From positions 1 through 64,000 of the forward strand of contig JAFYBQ010000029.1 in assembly GCA_017540085.1 (NCBI GenBank): DNA of 64,000 nucleotides, read 5' to 3'. The number at the start of each line of letters is the position of its first letter. Positions within the stretch are counted from its first letter, which is position 1. This DNA comes from Synergistaceae bacterium. GTDB lineage: Bacteria; Synergistota; Synergistia; Synergistales; Aminobacteriaceae. The position numbers and the translations under genes were made by a program. The notes beneath the pieces are model-generated. The model was not told where the DNA came from. It made no database searches and saw nothing but the letters and a program-made list of their open reading frames with translations. Positions 16,493-25,488 of the stretch are shown in pieces.

Positions 16493-17596
16493 TCATATTA
16501 TGATGAGACTCTGATTGTCATTCACCGTGAGGCACTCGCACCCGTCTTCCGTTATGAGATAGTCATCCTCAATTCGGAGTCCTCCAAAGCCCTCGATATA
16601 TATTCCAGGCTCAACCGTAACAACATCCCCGGCCATGAGTGTATCTTCTGACGTTCGCGAAAGTCTCGGCGACTCGTGAACCTCAAGCCCTAATCCATGT
16701 CCGAGTCCGTGAACGAACTTGTCCCCGTAGCCGGAGTCAGCAATCACTTTCCGGGCCACCGCGTCAACATCAGCACCCTTCACGCCCGGACGCAGAGCCT
16801 TCACAGCCTCATGATGTGCGCGGAGTAATATTGCGTTGATTTCCCGCGCCTTGTCGCTTGCATGGCCGAGCGCAAAATTCCGCGTTATGTCGCTCATATA
16901 TCCCTCATACATCGCGCCATAGTCCACCGTAACAGACTCGCCGTCAGCAAAAATTTTCCCCGTTGCAGGAGCGTGGCACATTGCGGAGCGTTCGCCGGAA
17001 GCCACAATAAAATCATCATGCGCCCAGCCTTTTTCCGCGCCCAATCTCTTTATCTCAGCATTAAGCAGAATGTCGAACTCCGTCTCAGTCATTCCCGCAT
17101 GGACAGACTTCAGCGCGTTCCCGAAAGCCTCACGCCCGATCCGCCCGGCCTCCCGGATTAGCGCGATTTCGTGAGCGTCCTTAGTCCGGCGCAATTTCGG
17201 TATCATCTCGGAAGCGTCAATCCATTCACATTTTACCGGGGCAAAATATTTCGTGTACGTTGCGTGTGAAATTTTCCCGGCCTCGAATCCAGCCCGCGAA
17301 TATCCCCCGTCAGCAATCATTTTCGTGATGTATTCCGGGACTGGCTTTTCTGACTGTATCACTATCTTGAACGGGGTCTGCGCTTTCGACTGGGTAATAT
17401 ATCTTCCGTCTGTGATGAGGGTTGAGTCGTTCATTGTGATGATGAGTCCGGCGGAGCTTCCCCGGAAACCGGAAATGTAATGACAGCTTTCGGAGTTCGC
17501 TCTCTCGTCAACAACAAGCGCGAAAACGTCAAGCCCCTTTTCCGACATTAACGCCCGTAATTTTTCGACTCTCTGTGTGATAATCTCTGTGTTCAT
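16493..17596 (-). CDS. M24-family Xaa-Pro aminopeptidase
   Basis: A 367-residue pita-bread metallopeptidase that removes residues N-terminal to proline. The creatinase-type N-domain (1-125) is followed by the metal site: VDYGAMYEGYMSDITR (two Asp), HGLGHGLGLEVHE (His), VEPGIYIEG (Glu) and LRIEDDYLI (Glu). All five ligands are present. It overlaps the upstream DUF4268 gene by four bases (ATGA), so the two are cotranscribed. It fits the peptide-fermenting lifestyle. Confidence 0.94.
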   Translation of the reverse strand: MNTEIITQRVEKLRALMSEKGLDVFALVVDERANSESCHYISGFRGSSAGLIITMNDSTLITDGRYITQSKAQTPFKIVIQSEKPVPEYITKMIADGGYSRAGFEAGKISHATYTKYFAPVKCEWIDASEMIPKLRRTKDAHEIALIREAGRIGREAFGNALKSVHAGMTETEFDILLNAEIKRLGAEKGWAHDDFIVASGERSAMCHAPATGKIFADGESVTVDYGAMYEGYMSDITRNFALGHASDKAREINAILLRAHHEAVKALRPGVKGADVDAVARKVIADSGYGDKFVHGLGHGLGLEVHESPRLSRTSEDTLMAGDVVTVEPGIYIEGFGGLRIEDDYLITEDGCECLTVNDNQSLIII

Positions 17597-18528
17597 TCTT
17601 TATACTCCTTTACGTATTTTCCGAACACGGCGCGAATATTCAGGACTGATGACATAATCCACTCGAACTGATCCGGCCATGATGATTTGTCGGTGAGGCT
17701 TGCGGGTGATTTCCTTGCGCGGATTCTGTATCCCTTTCCGCCGGGAAGCTCAAGCCAGTCGAATATCATTCCCGACTCGGACTCTATGTCGTCTCTTCTT
17801 TCTGACAGGTGCGAAAATAATTCCCTGTCGTCTGAAATGTTGAGTCCGGCTTCAATGTCGTCCCTGTTCTTTGCGATGATTATGCTAACACCGGGGCGGC
17901 CTGTCCCGAAAACAACGCCGTAATTTGAGGATGTCTGCCAGCGTCTGTAGCTTGCGGCGAATTTCGGGTTGCTTCCCCCGTCAAAGGCGTAATCCTGAAA
18001 TGCGTTCCAGTAATCGAACCTTAGCGCGTCAATGTCAGCGGCTTCCCCGGAATTTTCGCGGGTATTCTGGGCGGACATGTCCGGGCGCGATATGACCTCG
18101 AATTTCACGCCGGGTACTGAGTCGCCTATGCGGAATAATCTCAACTCGCAGAGAAATATACCCGTATTGCCGTCCGTCCGGGAATTGAGCCATTCTGCCG
18201 CGGCTTTATGCTCCGGGCTTGCGTGTCTCACAATCCATATGAGTATGTCGGAGCTGTACATGGCCGCAAGAGTGATGAGCCGTCCGAGTCGTGATTCGCC
18301 TGTCCGGGAGAAATCGCCGGTGATGATTATCCGTCTGCCTGTGCCTGATTCGGAGGCCGCGACACAGCCGGGTGAATGAGATTCCTCCGCTGACATTTGG
18401 AGTCCGATGGCCTGTGCGAGGATGTCAATATTAGCGTCCTGCGCGAGCCATTCGGAGAAATCATCAGAGCCTTCACGCCACACTGTATTGATGTCGTCAA
18501 TCTCCTGAAGTGTTCCGAGCGTAACCAA
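17593..18528 (-). CDS. DUF4268-domain protein, restriction-nuclease-like N-terminus
   Basis: A 311-residue protein whose C-terminal half (RFDYWNAFQDYAF onward, ending YKE) is a DUF4268 domain. The middle (LGRLITLAAMYSSDILIWIVRH) resembles the nuclease-like part of this family, where a TDHxHLGQ motif is usual; here it reads GESRLGRL, so the active site may be lost. The start is TTG at 18528 with AAGGGGGG upstream. It directly follows the mrr remnant and overlaps pepP. Proteins of this group are often found with restriction or defence genes; the function is unknown. Confidence 0.75.
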   Translation of the reverse strand: MVTLGTLQEIDDINTVWREGSDDFSEWLAQDANIDILAQAIGLQMSAEESHSPGCVAASESGTGRRIIITGDFSRTGESRLGRLITLAAMYSSDILIWIVRHASPEHKAAAEWLNSRTDGNTGIFLCELRLFRIGDSVPGVKFEVISRPDMSAQNTRENSGEAADIDALRFDYWNAFQDYAFDGGSNPKFAASYRRWQTSSNYGVVFGTGRPGVSIIIAKNRDDIEAGLNISDDRELFSHLSERRDDIESESGMIFDWLELPGGKGYRIRARKSPASLTDKSSWPDQFEWIMSSVLNIRAVFGKYVKEYKE

Positions 18529-18543
18529 AATTTATATCCCCCC

Positions 18544-18805
18544 TTAAAGTTCGTCCGAGAAAAAATCACTGTCTACCCTCTTGATTTCGTATGTATGCTC
18601 AACTGAGACGCCTACATTGTGCTTTATCATCAGGCGAGTCAGAGTCGCTCCGTCAACTGCTCGGCACTAACTCGGATATGTCAGCGTCAGAGAGATTCAT
18701 TTTCCGCGCTATTACTTCTTTCACTTCTTTTGCTGAATGTATTTCGCCGTCCTTCAGAGCCTCAAGCAATACCACGAAGAACTCAAAGAATTTCGGCACG
18801 GCCAT
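18544..18805 (-). pseudogene. mrr: Mrr-type restriction endonuclease, internally deleted
   Basis: A good ribosome binding site (GGAGGAGG) and ATG at 18805 start a 49-codon frame that reads as the Mrr N-terminal winged helix (MAVPKFFEFFVVLLEALKDG, ...SDADISELVPSS). After its stop, another frame continues as the Mrr C-terminus (VDGATLTRLMIKHNVGV, ...YEIKRVDSDFFSDEL) and ends with TAA at 18544. The central catalytic domain of about 200 residues is missing and the joint (near 18655) is out of frame. Mrr cuts modified foreign DNA; this copy cannot. Confidence 0.85.
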
Positions 18806-18827
18806 GAATTAATCCTCCTCCCCTCTG

Positions 18828-20252
18828 TCATTTCACCATCACAGCAACCGTTTCAACATGTGCCGTCTGCGGAAACATGTCAAACGCTCTCACGCTCTCA
18901 AGCTCATAGCCATGACCCGCCAGAATCTTGCAGTCCCTCGCCAGCGTCGCAGGATTGCACGAGACGTAAACGACTCTCTTCACGCCGAAATCATTTACAG
19001 CCTCAATCACCGCCCTGTCGCACCCATCGCGGGGAGGGTCAAGAACGACAGCATCATATGAGTCTCTCATGTCAGCGATAACATCCTCAGACCGCCCGCA
19101 AAATGTACGGACATTCCTGAAATTGTTGGCCTCAAGATTTTTCACGGCCATTTTCACCGCAGGTTTGTATTCCTCAACACTTGCGACATTCTCCGCGTTC
19201 CCCGCAAGAAAGCACGTCAAAGCACCCGCACCGCTGTATAGCTCAAGAATATTCCGCGAGCCTTCCGCCATATTCGCCGCGTACGTGAACAATTTTTCCG
19301 CCTGCCCAGTGTTGACCTGAAAGAATGAGCCTGTACCGAACGTAAGCAGAAATTTTCCGAGACGCTCAGAGATTACGCCGCTTCCCGTCAATGTCTCCGT
19401 GTAATTTCCGAGAATGACATTACCCGGCTTTGAGTTGTGGTTGACGGTGAGCGTGTCGGGCCGGGCAAGATTTCCCAATGACGCGAGAGCCTTCACGCTT
19501 TTTGCTGACATTTTCCCGTTTATTACGAACGACAAGAGAGACTCGCCCGTGTTGATTCCAGTCCGTGCGATAATGTGGCGCAATTTTCCCGTGTGATTAG
19601 ATTCGTTATAGCCGTCAAAGGGATAATGATTCTGTGTGAGGCCGTCAAGAATCCGGCTGTAAATTTCGCTGATCCTCTTTGCGTTGACGGGGCAATTTCT
19701 GATGAGTTCGAGACGGTGAGTCCCGGCGCGGTAAAATCCCGTGATGATTCTGCCGTTCGAGTCGTTCGAGTCTTGGACGGGGAAAGCGGCCTTGTTCCTG
19801 TAGTGCCAAATTTCCGGGGACGGCTCGCACTTGAGTCCGGCGAAAATCTCCGGGCTGAATCCGCCTATGCGTGTCATTGCGTCCCGGACTATTCCGGCTT
19901 TAAGCTGTAACTGTAATCCGTAATCCGCGTGCTGTAACTGACATCCCCCGCAGCGCCCGTAATATTTGCACCGGGGAATCACGCGCCCGGCTGAAGCCTC
20001 AATCACCGACACTGTATCAGCGACCGCAAAATCTTTCTTACGCGCAACAATTTTCCCCCTGACTTTCTCACCCGGCAAAGCTTCGTGAACAAAAACGACT
20101 CCCGACTCTGTCCGTGATATTCCGTCCCCGCTGCTGTTTATGCCTGAGACTGTGAGAGTCAGAATTTCGCCGTTATCCCTGCTGTGATTGTTCGTGATGA
20201 TGGTGCGCTCCTTCCCACTCGAAATTCTCGCCGAGATAGAATTTCCGGGCAA
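18828..20252 (-). CDS. rlmCD: 23S rRNA (uracil-C5)-methyltransferase, RlmCD/RumA type
   Basis: A TrmA/RumA-family enzyme: N-terminal TRAM domain (ILTLTVSGINSSGDGIS...GEKVRGKI), an iron-sulfur cluster site CKYYGRCGGCQLQH, a SAM-binding part (ILELYSGAGALTCFLA) and the catalytic VSCNPATLARD. It methylates uridine in 23S rRNA. The start is unclear: the first TTG (20252) would overlap lptB by 80 bases, while the TRAM domain seems to begin near 20165, where only a non-standard ATT follows the lptB stop. It is cotranscribed with lptB and lptA. Confidence 0.92.
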   Translation of the reverse strand: MPGNSISARISSGKERTIITNNHSRDNGEILTLTVSGINSSGDGISRTESGVVFVHEALPGEKVRGKIVARKKDFAVADTVSVIEASAGRVIPRCKYYGRCGGCQLQHADYGLQLQLKAGIVRDAMTRIGGFSPEIFAGLKCEPSPEIWHYRNKAAFPVQDSNDSNGRIITGFYRAGTHRLELIRNCPVNAKRISEIYSRILDGLTQNHYPFDGYNESNHTGKLRHIIARTGINTGESLLSFVINGKMSAKSVKALASLGNLARPDTLTVNHNSKPGNVILGNYTETLTGSGVISERLGKFLLTFGTGSFFQVNTGQAEKLFTYAANMAEGSRNILELYSGAGALTCFLAGNAENVASVEEYKPAVKMAVKNLEANNFRNVRTFCGRSEDVIADMRDSYDAVVLDPPRDGCDRAVIEAVNDFGVKRVVYVSCNPATLARDCKILAGHGYELESVRAFDMFPQTAHVETVAVMVK

Positions 20253-20940
20253 GCTCGTTGTCTGCTACGTCTTCAGGAGACCCGGAGAGGAATATTTTTC
20301 CGTCATGTATAAGATATGTGCGGTCAGTGATTGAGAGAGTCTCGCGCACATTGTGATCTGTAATCAATATCCCGTAGCCCTGCGCTTTAAGCTCGTGAAT
20401 CATCGACTGAATATCGGCAACCGCAATAGGGTCAATTCCGCTGAAAGGCTCATCAAGAAGAATGAATTTCGGCTTGAGGGTCAATGCCCTTGCAATTTCG
20501 ACACGCCTACGTTCACCGCCTGAGAGCGCGTAGCCTTTTGTGTCAGCAATGTGCGTAATCTTGAACTGTTCGAGAAGGGAGTCGGTTAATTCTTTGGCCT
20601 TTTTCCGCTTCCCGGTCTCCTCCCAAACGAGATTGATATTTTCCCTGACAGTGAGATTCCGAAACACTGACGCTTCCTGCGGGAGATAGCCAATTCCGCG
20701 CCTCGCCCGCTCGTAGACAGGAAGCCCGGTAATATCCTCGCCGTCAATCATCACGAACCCCGAATCAGGCCGGATGAGTCCCACAATCATGTAGAATGAT
20801 GTAGTTTTTCCCGCGCCGTTCGGGCCGAGGAGTCCGACAACCTCGCCCGCGTCAACATTAATGCTTACTCCTCCGACAACAAGCCGCCCGCTGTAGCCCT
20901 TGCGGAGATCTTTTGCTGTGAGTCCGTTAATCCCGCTCAT
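20173..20940 (-). CDS. lptB: LPS export ABC transporter ATPase LptB
   Basis: A 255-residue ATPase that powers extraction of LPS from the inner membrane with LptFG. Motifs are Walker A GPNGAGKTTSF, LSGGERRRVEIARAL, Walker B FILLDEPF and ITDHNVRETL, which are characteristic of LptB. A His-rich tail (GAHHHHEQSQQG) is unusual. It starts four bases inside the end of lptA. Together with lptA this shows an LPS-bearing outer membrane. Confidence 0.96.
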   Translation of the reverse strand: MSGINGLTAKDLRKGYSGRLVVGGVSINVDAGEVVGLLGPNGAGKTTSFYMIVGLIRPDSGFVMIDGEDITGLPVYERARRGIGYLPQEASVFRNLTVRENINLVWEETGKRKKAKELTDSLLEQFKITHIADTKGYALSGGERRRVEIARALTLKPKFILLDEPFSGIDPIAVADIQSMIHELKAQGYGILITDHNVRETLSITDRTYLIHDGKIFLSGSPEDVADNELARKFYLGENFEWEGAHHHHEQSQQG

Positions 20941-21899
20941 TTCCCGCGTGTCTTCCTCGTTCTTGATGATGATGATTTTTTCTTGGGCTGTGATTTTTCC
21001 GGCTGTGATTTCTTGGGTGCTGTGTCAATTTTGACTTCCTTGGAGGCATCCTGCTTTTTCCTTTCGCGGGTGATGTCTATTGTGATTTCGGCTCTGTCTG
21101 AGGCAGGCTTTCCGCCTTCAGTTTTCCGTGTCAGTCCTCCGAGAGCCTCGACTCTGTTCTGATCCGGGAAATAGACTACCGAGTCAGACTTCAGCGTCCT
21201 TCCTCCCTGAACGGCTACAACATGGCCGCTGACTACAACGCTTCCCCTTGCGAGTGAGTACAGCGCATTGTCCCCTTTGAGGCTGACGGGTTCCTCTTGG
21301 GATGTTGGACGACCTTTGAGCCAGACGCTTTTTTTTGCGGTGAGTTCGTGAAGATCCCCGGCCCGCAGTAATCCTTCAACAGAGTCAGCCCCGAACCTGA
21401 GTCCCCGTGAGCCGTCCTCGATGTTTCGGGCGTTAGTGAGCCAAAATTTTGTCTGAGTGTCATTGCCCGACGGCCTGTCAAGTCCTCCCGCGCCTGTTAT
21501 CCTGAGCCTGTCTGCGTCAAGTTTCATTGTTCCCATGCTGCCTTTGACACCGCCGAGAAAGTTACAGCTTGGTATGTCGGCGAATGATAGCGAGACTTTT
21601 CCGGCTCTGAGGTCAACTTTGTCGCCGTACCATTTTCCCGAAGCCACTATGCCTTTGTCGAAATTGACGATTCTTTTGTCGACGTTGCCGGAGCCTTCCG
21701 GGGCTGTTAGTCTGAGGTCGCCCGCAGTGATTATGACGTTGCCGTCCGCGAGAAAGTCGCCCGTCTCAGCGTCAAATCGCATTCTGTTTGCTGACAATGT
21801 AGCCTGATCGGGCATTGATGAGCCGTCAATCGCATAACATTCAGCCGCGAGAATCAGGCATGATATTACGGCGATGAGGGCAAAAATTTTCCGTGTCAT
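20937..21899 (-). CDS. lptA: LptA/OstA-like periplasmic LPS transport protein
   Basis: A 320-residue exported protein with signal peptide (KIFALIAVISCLILAAECYA) and an OstA-type beta-jellyroll region beginning ATLSANRMRFDAETGDFLADGNV, which repeats near residue 210 (VSLKGDNALYSLARGSVVVSG). LptA forms the periplasmic bridge for LPS. At 320 residues it is longer than typical LptA (about 185) and ends in a basic Lys/Ser/Pro tail of about 45 residues, perhaps membrane or LPS binding. It heads the lptA-lptB-rlmCD transcript; no lptC is nearby. Confidence 0.85.
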   Translation of the reverse strand: MTRKIFALIAVISCLILAAECYAIDGSSMPDQATLSANRMRFDAETGDFLADGNVIITAGDLRLTAPEGSGNVDKRIVNFDKGIVASGKWYGDKVDLRAGKVSLSFADIPSCNFLGGVKGSMGTMKLDADRLRITGAGGLDRPSGNDTQTKFWLTNARNIEDGSRGLRFGADSVEGLLRAGDLHELTAKKSVWLKGRPTSQEEPVSLKGDNALYSLARGSVVVSGHVVAVQGGRTLKSDSVVYFPDQNRVEALGGLTRKTEGGKPASDRAEITIDITRERKKQDASKEVKIDTAPKKSQPEKSQPKKKSSSSRTRKTRGK

Positions 21900-21957
21900 T
21901 AATTAATGCTCCTTCCATGAAAATTGGGTGAGGAAAATATATCACAAAGGTATTCAG

Positions 21958-23322
21958 CTATACCATATCCCGCGGATTAATGTAGCTGTCGTATTCTTCC
22001 GCCGTGAGAATCCCAAGAGAGACCGCCGACTCTTTGAGCGTGATATTTTTCTCGTGGGCATTCTTTGCGATTAGCGCGGCTTTGTCGTACCCCGTGTGAG
22101 GATTCAGAGCCGTAACAAGCATCAATGACTTCTCTACATTCTCCTGCATTCTGTCTATGTTCGGGCGGATTCCGGCTAGGCATTTGCGCGTGAAGAACGT
22201 GAACACTTCCGCAAGAATATTTACCGACTGCAAAAAGTTATACGCTATCACCGGCATGAAGACATTGAGCTGAAAATTTCCCTGCGAGGCCGCGAATCCT
22301 ATTGCCGAATCATTTCCCATGACCTGAACCGCCGCCATTGTGAGCGACTCGCACTGTGTCGGGTTGACTTTGCCCGGCATTATGGAGCTTCCCGGCTCAT
22401 TCTCAGGGATAAATATTTCTCCCAGTCCGCAGCGGGGGCCGGACGAAAGCCAGCGTATATCGTTAGCGATCTTCATCATGTCAGACGCGAGAGCCTTCAA
22501 TGCTCCGTGGACGTAAGCGAATGCCGCCTTTGACGTTAGCGCGTGAAACTTGTTATGACTCGTAACAAACGGAAGCCCGGTTAGCTGTGATATTTCGTGC
22601 GCTGACTCCTCCGCGAATCCTTTCGGAGCGTTCAGCCCTGTGCCGACCGCCGTCCCTCCGAGCGCAAGCGGATATAGTGTAGTCATGGCCTGCGTGATAG
22701 ATTCTTTTCCCTGCGAAATCATTTCGAGCCACGCGGAAATCTCCTGCCCGAACGTTATCGGAACAGCGTCCTGAAGGTGAGTTCGCCCCGTCTTGATGAC
22801 GTTCATATTTTCGTCTGTTAATCGCTGAAGGACTCTTATTCCCTCGTCAAGAGCGGGGAACAAATGCCCGGTGATTTCTGTTACGGCTGATATATTCATG
22901 GCCGCGGGGAAAGTGTCATTTGAGCTTTGCGACATGTTGACGTGATCATTCGGGTGCAATAATTTTTCCCCGGCTAATTCGTTGCCCCGGTTGGCGATTA
23001 CCTCGTTGACGTTCATATTAGTCTGAGTGCCTGAGCCTGTCTGCCACACCGTGAGGGGGAAATGTGAGTCCAGTTTTCCCGATAAAATCTCATCGCATAC
23101 GGCTGTGATTAAGTCCCTGCGTTTTGTGTCGAGGCGTGAAGATTTTGCGTTTGCGATTGCTGAGGCTTTCTTGATTATTGCGAGGGCGTGTATTATCGGC
23201 ATGGGCATTTTTTCGGCTGACTGTGTGAAATTTTCGAGGCTTCTTTGAGTCTGCGCGGCCCAGTAGGCTTTTGACGGCACTAAAATTTCTCCCATTGAGT
23301 CGCGCTCTTTCCTGTAGTCCAT
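21958..23322 (-). CDS. fumC: Class II fumarate hydratase
   Basis: A 454-residue cofactor-independent fumarase interconverting fumarate and malate. The signature GSSIMPGKVNPTQCE is intact, as are SGTQTNMNVNEV, HPNDHVNMSQSSND and GRTHLQDAVPITFGQE. Full length. A GGAG site lies upstream of the ATG. It stands next to a hydroxyacyl-CoA dehydratase-like set but is separated from it by a terminator. Confidence 0.96.
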   Translation of the reverse strand: MDYRKERDSMGEILVPSKAYWAAQTQRSLENFTQSAEKMPMPIIHALAIIKKASAIANAKSSRLDTKRRDLITAVCDEILSGKLDSHFPLTVWQTGSGTQTNMNVNEVIANRGNELAGEKLLHPNDHVNMSQSSNDTFPAAMNISAVTEITGHLFPALDEGIRVLQRLTDENMNVIKTGRTHLQDAVPITFGQEISAWLEMISQGKESITQAMTTLYPLALGGTAVGTGLNAPKGFAEESAHEISQLTGLPFVTSHNKFHALTSKAAFAYVHGALKALASDMMKIANDIRWLSSGPRCGLGEIFIPENEPGSSIMPGKVNPTQCESLTMAAVQVMGNDSAIGFAASQGNFQLNVFMPVIAYNFLQSVNILAEVFTFFTRKCLAGIRPNIDRMQENVEKSLMLVTALNPHTGYDKAALIAKNAHEKNITLKESAVSLGILTAEEYDSYINPRDMV

Positions 23323-23367
23323 GTGAATATCTCCTTGTTGTGTGAATGCTCAGGATTATACAGCAAT

Positions 23368-23402
23368 AAAAAAATCCCCCCGGCAAATTCCGTCAAGGGG
23401 AC
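23368..23402 (-). terminator. Terminator after the dehydratase-like gene
   Basis: Minus-strand hairpin TCCCCTTGACGG...GCCGGGGGGA followed by seven T residues, between the 23433 gene end and fumC. Confidence 0.85.
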
Positions 23403-23432
23403 TCGAACGTCATACAGGCGTGAAAAATTTTG

Positions 23433-24707
23433 TCAGTTCCCTAACATTTCAATGAACGCTCCGACTCTTGTCCGTAACTGCTCTGTATCCTGGTCGGTGT
23501 AATCGGTCTCAATTCCGAGAACGGGAATCCCCTCTTTCTTGAGTTCGCGCTCGACAAAGAAGCCCTCAATGTCATAGATGTTGCAGAATTTGAGATTGAG
23601 ATCTATAACGCCGTCAGCTTTGTATTCCTTCACGAGGCGTTTAATGTCGTCGATTCTTTCGCTGTTCGGGGTGAAGCACGCGCAGTGAATCCCGCCCATG
23701 TATCTTTGTGCGAGGTTGTGAATCATCTCATCGATTGTTGAGCCGGACTCGTCCGTGCATTTCTCGTAGTACCGTATTCCCGTGCACATTTCCTCACAGA
23801 CGACAGCACCGCCGGAAGTCTCGATTATGTGATGAAGTTTCCAGTTCGGAATCGACAGCGGAGTCCCCGTAAGCAGGATTCTCTTTGTGCCTTTCGGGAA
23901 CGCTGAGACATTATTCTTTGCACGGTCTTCCATCTCATCGCACAATTTGTTGATTTGCTCCGTGATTCGTGCCGGGTCATCATAAAATGCAATCTGCGTA
24001 ACAAGAAGTACATCTTTCCCGGTAATCGGAATGTTGTCGAGCTTTCGGAAATTTGCGAGCCTCTGAAGGGCTTTGCGTTTTTTGTTGACGAGGATAATTG
24101 CCTCACGCAGTTTTGCGGGTGTAACCTTGTTCCCGGTAAGCTCCTCGCATTTCTTGAGGTAGCCCTTCAATTCGTTCTCCCAGTGCGCGTAATCCTCCGG
24201 GCGTTTCATCTGCGGAATGTCCATGACGTGAACGGGCGCATCCTCCGCGAGAATCTCCCAGGCTTTCTTTTTGCCGTCGCAAGTATTCTCACCCACGAAC
24301 ATATCAGCGAGCCTGAAGAATGGACATGTACGGTCAAATCTTGCGCCTAAGCTGGCCTTTATGAGCGGGCATGTTGCGACAGGGAGCTTCTTTTCGCCGC
24401 CGGGAACCCAGAACTGAGAGCCGGAGCAAAGTCCCGTAGCGATTGCCCCCGCCGCTATCGGAATTTCGTCAGGGACGTGAATGCAGAATATCCCTACAAC
24501 TTTTCCGCCGTTCTTTTTGTGTTCGACTAACTCAGCCGGGCGGAGTCCGTGAATCGCTGCCACAACGGAATAAAAGTAGTCCATTCCCTCCGGCCTGTTT
24601 TTCTGCGAAAGATAGACGCTCCCGAACATTCCCGGCAGAGCCTCGCACAGTAAATCGTGAGTCTTTACGTCCATCCCAAGAGACTCCCACATAGCGCGGT
24701 AATCCAT
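23433..24707 (-). CDS. 2-hydroxyacyl-CoA dehydratase D-type / double-cubane-cluster protein
   Basis: A 424-residue HgdB/FldC-family protein. Cluster-binding cysteines are spread as in the double-cubane relatives: FCIHVPDEIP, TCPLIKASLG, TCDGKKKAW, CEEMCTGIR, HCACFTPNSER and LKFCNIYDIEG. With its ATPase partner (24733-25488) it should be reduced at very low potential, either to dehydrate a hydroxyacyl-CoA or, as in stand-alone YjiM/DCCP proteins, to reduce small unusual substrates. The absence of a second dehydratase subunit and of a CoA-transferase favours the YjiM/DCCP type. Its start is 26 bases after the ATPase. Confidence 0.85.
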   Translation of the reverse strand: MDYRAMWESLGMDVKTHDLLCEALPGMFGSVYLSQKNRPEGMDYFYSVVAAIHGLRPAELVEHKKNGGKVVGIFCIHVPDEIPIAAGAIATGLCSGSQFWVPGGEKKLPVATCPLIKASLGARFDRTCPFFRLADMFVGENTCDGKKKAWEILAEDAPVHVMDIPQMKRPEDYAHWENELKGYLKKCEELTGNKVTPAKLREAIILVNKKRKALQRLANFRKLDNIPITGKDVLLVTQIAFYDDPARITEQINKLCDEMEDRAKNNVSAFPKGTKRILLTGTPLSIPNWKLHHIIETSGGAVVCEEMCTGIRYYEKCTDESGSTIDEMIHNLAQRYMGGIHCACFTPNSERIDDIKRLVKEYKADGVIDLNLKFCNIYDIEGFFVERELKKEGIPVLGIETDYTDQDTEQLRTRVGAFIEMLGN

Positions 24708-24732
24708 GATAAATTTTTCCCCCTCCGATAAA

Positions 24733-25488
24733 TTATTTTCCCAGCAATGCCGCCCCTATCGCGCCTGCAAATCTCGCGTCAGGGCATGTTCTCACTTCAG
24801 CATTGAGAGTTTGCGACAATTTCCCGACAAGGAACGGAGACTCACAGAATCCCCCCGTCAGGAAATATATTCCCGATGTACTTTTGCGGCTTACGAGTGT
24901 GGAGACTTTCGCGGCGACAGATCCGACAGCACCGCAGGCAATATCATCGCGAGGAGTCCCAAGTCCCATAAGGCTGACGATTTCGGACTCGGCGAAAACG
25001 GTACACATGCTCGAAATTTTGACCTCCTGGCCATGTTCAGCGAGCGCGAAAAATTCCGGCAGTGTCAAACCCATACGGTTGGCCATGACCTCAAGAAATT
25101 TCCCGGTGCCTGCCGAGCATTTGTCATTCATCACAAAATCGATGACCCGCCCGCCCTGAAGCACTATAACTTTTGTGTCCTGCCCGCCGATGTCTATCAC
25201 CGTCAAATCATTTCCGCCCAAGAACGCCGCGCCTTTCCCGTGGCATGTTATCTCCGTGAGAGTTGAGTCAGCGTAGGGGACTGAGACTCGCCCGTAGCCC
25301 GTTGCAGTAATCCGCAAATCTTCCCGCGAATATCCCTGCGACAAGAGCCACGCTAGAATCTCGTCTGCTGTCTGTCTGCTGTTCCATCCTGACGGCATTA
25401 ATTTTCGGGCGATTACGGCGTATTTGTCCCCGCTGAGAATTACGGCCTTTGCCGCGGTTGACCCTATATCGATTCCCGCATATATCAT
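24733..25488 (-). CDS. BadF/HgdC-type activator ATPase
   Basis: A 251-residue ASKHA-fold ATPase carrying a dimer-bridging [4Fe-4S] cluster. Motifs are GIDIGSTAAKAVIL (phosphate 1), DIGGQDTKVI, MNDKCSAGTGKFLEVMA (first cluster Cys), SSMCTVFAESEI (second cluster Cys) and TGGFCESPFL. It drives ATP-dependent electron transfer to its dehydratase-like partner downstream. The ATGA overlap with yedF shows translational coupling. Confidence 0.94.
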   Translation of the reverse strand: MIYAGIDIGSTAAKAVILSGDKYAVIARKLMPSGWNSRQTADEILAWLLSQGYSREDLRITATGYGRVSVPYADSTLTEITCHGKGAAFLGGNDLTVIDIGGQDTKVIVLQGGRVIDFVMNDKCSAGTGKFLEVMANRMGLTLPEFFALAEHGQEVKISSMCTVFAESEIVSLMGLGTPRDDIACGAVGSVAAKVSTLVSRKSTSGIYFLTGGFCESPFLVGKLSQTLNAEVRTCPDARFAGAIGAALLGK

